Shown here: positions 36,801 through 46,266 of the stretch, piece after piece | How positions within the stretch are numbered: the first letter of the stretch is position 1 | How the letters are laid out: the number at the start of each line of letters is the position of its first letter | Source of the DNA: Tribonema minus | Taxonomy: Eukaryota; Sar; Xanthophyceae; Tribonematales; Tribonemataceae | DNA: 64,000 bases | Reading direction: 5' to 3' | Assembly: GCA_017506865.1 (NCBI GenBank) | Contig: JAFCMP010000068.1 | Location: 558,001-622,000, forward strand | The notes under the pieces: model-generated | Told to the model about the DNA's origin: nothing | Databases searched by the model: none | The model's input: the letters and a program-made list of their open reading frames with translations, nothing else | Made by a program: the position numbers and the translations under genes

Positions 36801-39800
36801 CTGATGAGGCGCCTGCTCATGATGAAGCTGTCCCTGTCGTTGGTCTTGACCCACTGGTCAACGAGGCTGCGATCGAGGACGCGCGGTATGAAGTCGTAAC
36901 CGATGCCCTCCACCTGAGCAATGCCACACATGCATGTCGAGCAGAGTGAGTATATGCTTGTATATATGCATATTTTCAGAGTGCTTGTCGCCATCCAGTT
37001 GTCGCCACCATTCGACCATCAGCATGTGTGTATGCACGTATGAGGTTGTTTTGAAGTGTTGAAAGACTAATCAACATCAAGAGGGTGCCAATTGGTGATT
37101 GGGGTAAGCTAGGTCACAGCGTGCAGGTCAGAATCATGGCGCAGCATGCAGCCATGGAGTACACAATGCTGCAGTGACGTTGGGTGCGACTGCAGCAAGC
37201 ATGACAACGTACACAGCTTTGCATCAATTTTGATGCCAAATGATCATAACACAAATGACGAGCTTCAACTTCATCTACAGCAAACGATGAGCGTTGGAAT
37301 ACGTAGCAGTAGGTGGACCGCAGTAGGTGGCACGCGCTGTCGAGACAGTCATCACTCGTAGTAAACATGCTGCAAGCTGCCGTCGATACAGAAGTCTATC
37401 GAACATAGGCCATTGCATAGCCACCTGTTTCTAGACGTTCGAGAGATTGAAAATGGCGCATTGTCATGACCACCACGCCTGACATGCTGCAGCACACCAG
37501 CCGCATACGACAGTGTAGCCATGTGCGCACAGCACGCTTATAGTGCCTTGACGCCGCGTCTCATCATGCGTACACCACATTCGCTTCTACGAGGGCGATG
37601 ACATAGCAGCGTGCGCATTGCGTACGTCTGAAGTACACTATTTGCAGAGGGCAGCCGCAAGCGGCCAGACCATCACTCAAGTTTCCTGCGGCGCGCTGTC
37701 CGCAATCATGATCCCATGTCAGCACCGTTGACAAACCCCTCAGCGTCGACACTCAGCACATTGAATCTTCATGTGTCCCAGAGCACGGACATCATAACTC
37801 AGCAGGCGCCTCTGTCATCATCCAGCGCCTCCGCAGAGCACAGCGAGCTTGTTGAAAGGCTCTGCGCATGATGGTGCAGTAAATGCTGGCGCCAATTGAT
37901 GACCATCTCAGCGCTCAACTCAACACGTGGATGCGTGCCGTCCTGCGAAAAACTGACCTCGTAGCTCAACAAGCGCCCTCCGCGTCAGGCGCAGCACGGC
38001 GACTTGTTGAGGCACGTGCCGCTCTACCACACACGCCACCCCGGAACTGATAACCTCAGCGCTAAACTCGTCAACGTCTCCCGTCCCCTGAGCACTGACC
38101 TCGTACTTATGCTGGCACCCTCCGTCGACCAGCGCAGCAGGCGTAGCACGGCGACGTTGTTGAGAGGCACGGGCCACTCCGCCACTACACGTCAGCCCGG
38201 ACCTGATATTCTCAGCGCTCGACACATCAAAAACGTCCCCCCCGTTTCTGAGCACTGACTGACCTTGTAGCTCTGCAGGCGCCCATCGTCGTTCAGCGCC
38301 TCCGGCTCCGCCAGGATGGACCCCACCGGATCCACGCCGATGATAATCACCTCGGGGCAGCGCTCGCGCAGCTTGCGCCCCAGACCCGTCAGCGTGCCCC
38401 CCGTGCCCACCCCCACCACCACCATGTCCACCTTGCCGCCGCACTGCGCGAGGATCTCCTCCGCGGTGGTGTCGTAGTGCGCCAGGGGGTTGCTGGGGTT
38501 CTGTTTGAAAGGGTGTGTGGGGGGGGTGATGGGATCGCGATCAACTTGACCGCTTATGTCTGGTGCGCATACTGACGACGGCTGCGCTTTGAAATGATGA
38601 TACGAAAATTTTAAGTGAGGGCAGCAGCGATAGGACCGGGGCTGCTTTCCGGAGCTGCCGCATAACACCTGGCATGTTGTTGCCAATTTCGCCATCTTCC
38701 GACCTCGCAATGGGCATAGTGCAACCTGGACTATGTTATGTCAGTTCTGACTTCTGTGAAGGGGTATTTGCCCCACTCACAGGTTGCAGCCCAGCTGCGC
38801 TTTAAGATTACGATGTTCAGACTGATGCCAATGATGTAGGTCATGGGTGCAGCTACACTGAAGCATGCGCACACCCCCAGGAGCACACACACAAACACAC
38901 GCACACCCACACAGCACAGATACCGCGCGCGCACCGTGTACTCAGCACAGAGACCGCGCGCGCACCGTGTACCGGTCCAGTATGTGGCTGTTGGGGAGCT
39001 CCTCGTGAAGGCAGACACAACTCCATGGGTACTGCAGAGCCATGCAACACAACCCCCAGGACCACACACACAAACGCGCACACACGCACACGGGTTCAAC
39101 TCGGACACAAGCGCGCACCGTGTACTGGTCGAGGATGTGGCTGTTGGGGATCTCCTCATTGAGGCGGCGCGCGACGCCGATGTGCGACTCCGGCGAGTCA
39201 AAGGCGGCCTCCGTGGGCGTGCGGATGATCTCCGCGCCGAGCGCCTTGAGCACGTCCACCTTCTCCTTGCTCATCTTCTCGGGCAGCGTGATGATGCAGC
39301 GGTAGCCCTTGATGGCGGCGGCGAGCGCGAGGCCGATGCCCGTGTTGCCGCTCGTGGGCTCGATGAGCGTGTCGCCGGGGCGGATGCGGCCGCTGCGCTC
39401 CGCGTCCTCCACCATGCGCAGCGCGATGCGGTCCTTGACGGAGCCGCCCGCGTTGAAGAACTCGCACTTGGCGAGCAGCTCGCACTCGAGGCCCTCGTCC
39501 GCGACGATTCTGGGGGGGGCGGGGGGGGGGGGATATGCAGTGCTTCCTAATCGGTGTTGTGCAGGAGGGTTTTGCATGCCATTGTATTAGCTTTGAGCAG
39601 AAAACGGTTGGTGGGCGTGTGGACTGACTGGTGCTTGCGCTGCATTGACGTTGCAGACACCGAGGTGTGCCACTCCAGTTCCTGGCAATCGCAATGTTGA
39701 AGTGGGCGCAACAGGGACATTTTGGGGGAGGTAGAAGCATTGACCGGCACAAACCTGCGCTCTGTATGGCAGAAGCATGATAAACAATGCCTACTTCGCA

Positions 39801-40254
39801 CAGTTGGTTGCCTGATGATACACTGCATTGCGCTTAACCGCTGGCAAGGGGACTCAACTAAGAAAGCAGGCAGCGATCAGGGTGAAAACCGCCCCTGAAG
39901 GCAGCACCGTGAAAACTAGTGGAGACTAAGTGGCAGAAACAAGTCGACTTAAGAGCAGTGTACTCTGCAATACCTGCGGCCGAATCACGTCATGGCTCAC
40001 TTGTTGATGCGAACCATGGGGGTGTTGCCGATCTTTGCCAGAATGGAGTCCAAGACAGGGGGTGGGGAGGTAGAGCTGCCTGTCAGGACCTGGTGTGGGC
40101 ACTTGTCTGCCTGCGTCTTCTCCGGGTCCCAGAGGCACCCTGCTGGGCCATCAGTCCTGCCGTCCCGCTGGTAGCTGCCGCCATTTGAAGTCTTGGACTT
40201 CTTGACGGCGCCCGCTGCCGCACCATTGGTGGCAGCCCTCTTGACCTCCGGCAT
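33806..40254 (-). CDS. CBS: Cystathionine beta-synthase (8 exons)
   Basis: PLP enzyme condensing homocysteine with serine to cystathionine, the entry to transsulfuration. Exons (minus): 40254-40001, 39509-39119, 38500-38264, 36913-36764, 36305-36136, 35583-35442, 34717-34613, 34009-33806; 1653 nt, 550 residues, close to animal CBS length. Motifs: [11 protein letters not shown], the PLP lysine in [58 protein letters not shown] and [15 protein letters not shown]. Two CBS domains follow: the first runs over exons 6-7 ([13 protein letters not shown]..., [11 protein letters not shown]), the second is reduced, in exon 8 (DKDHFALVV...[10 protein letters not shown]). So it is a full-length eukaryotic CBS with the regulatory region, not a short O-acetylserine lyase. 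The N-terminal CLW...DKC resembles the haem-binding region of animal CBS, but the equivalent His is not where expected. Introns 2, 3 and 5 carry exon-edge copies. Confidence 0.95.
35600..35900 (-). repeat. Copies of CBS exon 6 5' edge with telomere-like repeats
   Basis: In CBS intron 5, 35676-35735 repeats the exon 6 acceptor edge. The minus reading gives [12 protein letters not shown], against [12 protein letters not shown] in the real exon, with an intact CAG acceptor-like end. Units are separated by gatgagcacagggtatact-type words and by (CCCTAA)n-like stretches at about 35646-35672, 35792-35815 and 35885-35900. Confidence 0.7.
37790..38150 (-). repeat. Three serial copies of CBS exon 3 3' edge in intron 3
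   Basis: The functional edge (ctgaccttgtagctctgcag, then gcgcc at 38258-38290) has relatives starting at 38095, 37953 and 37790, spaced about 140-165 bases. The nearer copies keep the donor word ctgac; the farthest has lost it. Words between them (cctcagcgct, cacggcgac-ttgttgag) also repeat. This is the clearest ladder of exon-edge duplications in the window. Confidence 0.75.
38935..39010 (-). repeat. Copy of CBS exon 2 3' edge in intron 2
   Basis: The minus reading gives [13 protein letters not shown] followed by a GTGCGCGC donor, against [13 protein letters not shown] and the same donor at 39113-39170. A further gcgcgcaccgtgtact fragment lies at 38930. Similarity continues into the intron (ccccaggacc/accacacacac). 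It cannot be an independent exon because no acceptor precedes it. Confidence 0.8.
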
Positions 40255-40579
40255 GTCGATGCGGAGTCGTGAGGGGTCGTTGCTGCCGTGAGATGGCGTT
40301 TTGTTGCTGCCCTCGCGGTTCCTCGTGGTGATTGATCAGGGATTCAACTTCAGGGATTCAACTTGAAGTAGCTCAGGTGGCAGTTGAAAAGAACGAGTGT
40401 GTTTTTTGAGCTGTGCGGGCTGGAGTTGACCACTGTAATGCATGGAGATGAATGGGCTTAAACTCCTGGAAGCCACAGACAGACATGCTAATCCAGCACA
40501 TCATAAATGATCAGGACGGAATGTCTTCGAGACTGCCAGTGACAGCACGCGTTGTGAGCTAGCTTGGTGCATGTGAGCA
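40255..40579. promoter_or_regulatory. Likely shared CBS / LRR-EF divergent promoter
   Basis: Only 325 bases separate the CBS start codon (-) from the LRR gene start codon (+). It contains gattcaacttc-aggg followed at once by gattcaacttgaagt (about 40338-40368), one of the enriched CTTCAA-type palindromic words. No TATA box is obvious. That it acts as a promoter is inferred from position. Confidence 0.4.
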
Positions 40580-43500
40580 ATGGAGGGGCAACGGCTGCCA
40601 GCAGACGATGCCGCCGCAGACAATGATCTGGTCAATCTTTCGAACTGCATCGAGGAGACCAGCTTGACGGCTGCAGAAGGGCCTCCCACACACTCTGGCA
40701 CAGAGTGCATAGCAGCGGCGGGCATACTTTCATCTCCACATGAGCTGCACCCGTCACTCCAAATCGTGTCTCCGCGCAGCCCTCTGACCTCCGCAGAGGC
40801 CCGATCGCCCTGGAGGTCCCCCAAAGGCGGCACTCAGTCACCCTTCGGCCACGGCATCCAGCTGGACCTCACGCGCCACGCGCTGCAGCTGGGCCTGAGA
40901 GGCATCCTCCTCGCCAGCAGCAGCAGCAGCTCGGGCGCGCCGCTGCTCTCCCTCGTCCTCCGCGACTGCGCGCTGGAATCCCTGGAGCTCCTGCAGGCCG
41001 CGGCTGGTCAGCTCTGCGCCCTCACCCACCTCGACGCCTCCGCCAACGCCGGCCTGCGCAGCGTCCGCGACGCGCACATCAACGCCCTCCCCGCGCTGCG
41101 CGCGCTGGTGCTCAATGACTGCGGCCTCCGCGCGCTCCCGGCGCTCGCGCTGCCCGCGCTGACGGCGCTCAGCGCCGCCGGCAACCGCCTGCGCAGCGCG
41201 CGCGGCGTGGAGCGCCTCGCGCGGCTGCGTGAGCTCTCCCTGGCGCGCAATGCTATCGCTTCCATGCGCGGCCTGCACGCGTTCGTACCGCTCGCCGCCG
41301 CGCGCGCGCTCACGGCACTGGACCTCACGGGCAACCCCGTCGCGCTGCTGCCGCGCCACCGCCTGAACATGGTGGAGATGGTGCCATCCGTGGCAATGCT
41401 CAACGGCGTCGCCATCCGCGCGCCGTGGCGCCTGCTGCGCACCGCGCGCATGGCGCCGCCGCTGCTGCCGCCGCCGCCGCCGCCGCCGCCGCTGTGCGCG
41501 GATCTGAGCGCCATCAGCATGAGCAGCGTCTGCGCGTCGCCAGAGCGGAAAGCCCGCAGGCACGGCGGCGCCGACACGCCGGCGCTGCCGCTCAATCTCA
41601 GCCCGCAGCGCATCCGCGACAACGTCGCTGGCACGCCGTGCACGGGCAGCGCCGGCCAGCGCGCGACGGCGCCGCTGAGCTCGCCGAGGGCGCCGAAGTC
41701 GCCGCCGCCGCAGCGCGCGCGCCGCGCGGAGCCCGACGTGAACGGCTACTGCAGCGACGCGGCGGTGAGGCGCGCGCTCGCGCCGCACAAGGTGTCCGAT
41801 GCGTCGCCCGTACGCAGCGAGGGCGGCGTCGGCAGAAGCTGCGTTGGCGCCGCGCAGCAGCGCTGGAGCGGGTCTGAATGCGGGTTTCCCGTGGGCGCGC
41901 GCGCTGCGGAGCGCGCCGGCATTGCAGCGCCTGCAGCAGCGCTCAGGCGACCTGCCAGCGCGGGGGCGCGGGCACAGGCGAGCGAACCGGCGCTGCGGTT
42001 CACGCGGCCTGCGAGCGTCGGCGCGGTGGCGCAGCGCGGGCGTGGCAGCAGCAGCAGCAGGTCAGGGACTCCGTCACCACGACGCGGCGGCGGTGGCGGC
42101 GGCGGCAGCGGCGGTGTGCGCTCGTTCAGCAGTGACCGAGGGGGGGGTGCCACGCCGCCGTCGCCGCGGAGGCTACGGCAGATGAGCGGCGATGAGGCGC
42201 GCGCACGGCCCTTTGCGCACTGGGACAGGCGGCGGTGGCAGCAGGGAATGGAGCAGGCGACGGCGGCGCTGATGCGCGCTGCGGCGCGGCGGAAGGTGAG
42301 GTGGTGGGCGGCGCATTTCGGCGTTTACGGCGTGTGTTTGGCGGTAATGGCATGTGGACGGCGCGCCTCTGCACTTACGGCGTGTGTTTGGCGGTAATGG
42401 CATGTGTGTATGTGGTATATAGAAGCACGCAGGTTGGGCGCTTTCTCTGAGCATGACTTCAAGCATATAGGCAGAGGGCGGAAGGGAAGCCCGTGCGCCC
42501 CCCAATCAGGTCTATTGTGATCCCATACGGGTCTCTCTGATGTGTATAGTCAGAGAGGGCATGTTGTAACGCTGGCGCTGACAGTAAGCACGTGCGCATA
42601 CAAAGCAACTTTACAGCAGCCGTTGCATACATGATGTGCAGCATTGGCGACAGCACGTGCAGCAGGTCCGGCAGCACCTGGATTGCACGTGCTTGCTGCA
42701 AACAAGCATCAGGTCCAAAGTTGTATCAAAACTGCCTTGACTGCCCTGTGAACTACAGCCTACAGCTATAACATCATAGTCTCGTGCACCATCATCAGCG
42801 CTGCAGCAGCGTGCTCGATGGGCGTGACTGTCGGTTACACCTGATTCTCATGCAAGCATCAGTGCCAACATCATGCGTCACATCCGCAACACTGACGCCT
42901 TAACACAATAATGCCCCGCATGTCGCAGCAGCCGACCTCGGACACGCAGCGCGCCTACATGGAGCGGCTGAGCGCGCTTCCGCGCCGCCACGCAAGGGTC
43001 GCGCCTGCGCCCGCGTCGCCGCCGCGCACGCCGCCACGCTCGCCCCCTCACGCACTGCCCGCAGCGCAGTTCCTCGCGCCGGCGCCGCGGCAGCAGCGGC
43101 GAGGCGCGGCCTTGACGTCGCCGGGCGTCGGCGGCGCAGCCACAGCGCCGGCGACGGCAGATGCGGCGCCGCCCGGATCGCCCGCCGCGGCCGCACGCTT
43201 TGCCGAGGGCATCGCGCTGGAGAGGCTGCGGGTCGACACGGGCTCGCCCTTTGCGCACTACTCGGAGGACGGTGATCAGGGGGTACGCCGCTGCGTTTCT
43301 CGGACGGGCAGCCCTGCAGGGGCCACACCTGATGCACCAGGGGTCCAGGGCGGCGGCAGCTGTGCCGGCGGCAGCAGTGGCGGGGGGGGCGGTGGCAGCA
43401 GCAGCACCGGCGGCGGCAGCGGTGGTGGCGGCAGCGGCGGCGGTGGCGGCAGCGTCAGGGGGAAGCGGCAGGTGCCTCTCAGCGCGCTACAAAGCGTGCT

Positions 43501-45340
43501 GGGCGGTGGCGGATGCGATGCTGCCGTTGGTGATGGCGGCAGCAGCATGTGCCACGGCACGCAGACGTCGCCGCACGTTGGCGCTGCCGGCAATGCTCCG
43601 GAGGCGGGCGCGAGCGCGGCGGCACGACGCAACCGGCGGCGTGCATCGCCCCATATTTACACAGGTTGGCAAGCTCATTTAAAAGTCATGTGGCATATGG
43701 CGTCCTCGTTTTCGTCGTGCATGTTCAAGTGCGACATTGGACATGACTACGAATCACATTTTGCTCTTCCTCATCACTTGGAACGGGCTTTTTTCAAATT
43801 CAAACTGTTGGTGTATGTGAGAGCGCTGACGGCTGCACGCCAGCAGGTTCACAGCAGGAAACAACACAGACATGGTGCTTGTATGCCATCGGAACTTCAC
43901 TGCACATTAACGCAATGGTATGGGCTTCAATGATCAATGGTATCGCTCCGCAGCGAGTTTGGCACACTCTTCTCAACGCCAAGGCACCAATCGGAAGCCT
44001 CTGATTCGACTGAGTTTGCGCGTTTCCTGTTGGCCGCAGGCAAGCACCTGGCGCGCGTGCTGCGCGAGTCGCTGAGCATCGACATGGACGCCGCCACCGC
44101 GCGCGAACTGCTGCTGCGAATGGACGCGGACGGCGATGGCGCTCTGAGCGCTGCCGACGTGATTATGGCGCTGCCGCTGCTGCTCAGTATCGCCGAGCGC
44201 GCCGCAGGGCTGGACGGCGCCGATGCGCAGCAGCAGCAGCAGCGGCGGCGGTCAGTGGCGGAAGAACAGCCAGCACGATCCCGCCAACGCTCATCAACAG
44301 TGGGTCTGCAAGATGGCTGCGGCAGCGTCGGCTCACCTGCGGCGGCAGCAGTGCACGTGGCTGCACATGCGGACGCAGACGATGCGCTGCATAGACAGCG
44401 AACGTGGCGCTGCGGACAGCAGCATGTGCCGCAGCGCTCGCCGTCTGCTCCGCGTCGCAGCGCCTGCGACGCCGAACCTTACGGGCAGCAGTCGCTGTCA
44501 GGACTACGGGACAAAGGCGACGGTGCCAGCGAGCCGGACGTCTCCGCCCAGCAGACACTGGGGGATGCGCTAGCAGCGGCAGAATTGCTTCGGTTCAGGC
44601 AACAGGCGGACGTGCACAGTAGCAGCTATGTGACTGGCGTCGGCGTGCGTGCAGCGGGCTTTGAGGGCGGGTCTGGGGCCGGTAGCCGAGGACAGCAGCA
44701 TGCTCAGCGCGCCTCGCCTGCAGCTGTGCGTGCAGGAGCGCGCGACGCTTCGCAGTCATTGCGTCCGTGTCCAGGGCCTGGCACCAGCGGCAGCGGCAAC
44801 AGCACTCCACGAGAGTCGGCGCGGCACTGGGAAGAGGGGATTGCATCGCCACTTGGATCCGCAGCAGCAGCAGCAGATTCAAGCCGCCGCTCTCTGGCAG
44901 ACGCACTGCGAGAACGCTGGGCGGCCAAAACGCTCGCGTTGTCAGCATCGCCGCAGGAGCTGCACAGCTTCGGCAGTCATCACGGCAGCACCGGCGGGAG
45001 AGGCAGCGGCAGCGGCAGCAGCGGCGGCGGCGGCGACGATGCCGACGGCACCAGCCACAGCGATGGCAGCAGCAGAGGCAGCCGCAGCAGCGGCGGCGAC
45101 GCGGTCTTACCGGACCATTCGCATATAGAACCGCTGCTGCAGCCCTCTGCAGCTGAGCGATGCGACGACGCTGCGTGGGCGGCGGAGCTGCAGCTGGAGT
45201 GCCCGACGCCGAACGAGGCGCTGCGCCGGCTGCAAGAGATAGAGAGAGACCGCGGGGGGCTGGCGGAGCTGATGGATGAGCTGGAGCGCGAGCGGCTCGC
45301 GCTCGAGGCGTGGGTTGTCACGCGTGAGGAGGCCCCCTGA
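40580..45340 (+). CDS. LRR / EF-hand / coiled-coil protein (3 exons)
   Basis: Exons 40580-42295, 42929-43664 and 44040-45340 give 3753 nt, 1250 residues; both junctions keep frame. Residues ~95-280 hold about six leucine-rich repeats of SDS22/U2A' type (LRALVLNDCGLRALP, LTALSAAGNRL, LRELSLARNAI, LTALDLTGNPVALLP) with a cap-like VEMVPSVAMLNGV. A long low-complexity region rich in Ala, Arg, Ser, Gly and Pro follows, with a poly-Pro run. Exon 3 begins with one clear EF-hand loop (DADGDGALSAADV, ~residue 846) after AATARELLLRM, and ends with a charged helix (EALRRLQEIERDRGG...LERERLALEAW) likely to form a coiled coil. Such combinations occur in ciliary or centrosomal proteins, but I do not recognise an orthologue. 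It could be two genes: ATG 43937 could start an EF-hand protein alone. Confidence 0.6.
42320..42410. repeat. 49-bp tandem repeat in LRR gene intron 1
   Basis: tacggcgtgtgtttggcggt, followed by aatggcatgtg, occurs twice (at 42327 and about 42376), shortly after the exon 1 donor. Both copies lie wholly in the intron. Confidence 0.75.
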
Positions 45341-46266
45341 TGGTGGTGGTGCGCACAACGCAGGGCAGGGCCACTAGCGTGTTTACATCGTCTTCAACAA
45401 ATCATTATGTGTGAATGGCATTGATTTTCAAACATGAATTTTGTGTGCCTGCTTGTAAACATGGGTTTGATCACTGAAGTGGCTTAGTCCTGCACTTGCT
45501 TTCTGCTGGGTTTGGCAATCAATGAAATATGCAAAGCCTGCGTCATCATGCGAATGATGAAGTGTGCAGCGCACTTGTTGACATAAAACATGACATTTTT
45601 TTTAAAACATGACATTTTGCTGCAGGACTGCACTGCACCTCTACCATGTGCAGTGTTGAGTGCCTACGGTCGAAGAAGCAGATCACACTGTTGTATCATT
45701 CTGTGACTTGCTGCATCTGCAAGCGAATGGGAGCGCAGGTGACTTGTGGCGCAAGGCATTGCGCAAGCTTGAAGGTCTTGTGGCGCAATGTATGGCGCAA
45801 GCTCGAAGGCCATCGCCCTCGCAGTTGTGCCTGTGCTCCGCTTCGTATTCCCGCAATGACTGCTGTGGTTTGCTGATGTACGAAGGGTGGAGACAAATGA
45901 GAAGTCTGCCGGTTTGAGCAGCTCAAAACCTATGATGGCCCCTCCCTTCACCCTATAGGGGGGTATGTAGAGGAACTCCAGGACCTTCATAGATCACGAG
46001 TGTGTGGTTCACATGGATTCATGACCCCCCTGATTCAGGTGCGTAGGCGCCGCCAGCCTCGTAGGCGTACGATGACGTGCGCCCCGCCAAAGGTAGAACC
46101 AGCGCATTCTACATCGTAACGCAAGGTGTTGACAGCAGGAAAACGCGATCCACTACGCCGCCAGAAGCGCAGTGCGTTCTGAGTGCGCCCTTGCGTTGCC
46201 AACGGGTCACCGCGAGTCACGAACGCAAAGGAAGGAAGGATTGAAGTTTGGCACGCTTGAGTGAAC
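45341..46266. other. Intergenic between LRR/EF gene and TerC gene
   Basis: No coding candidate. It includes an AT-richer stretch at 45370-45620 (probable 3' end of the LRR/EF gene) and, near 46040-46260, the presumed promoter of the TerC gene. Confidence 0.5.

Noticed and set aside
43937..45340. Independent EF-hand gene starting at ATG 43937
   Set aside because: A strong acceptor (GTTGGCCGCAG) at 44039 joins in phase to the exon ending at 43664; kept only as an alternative.
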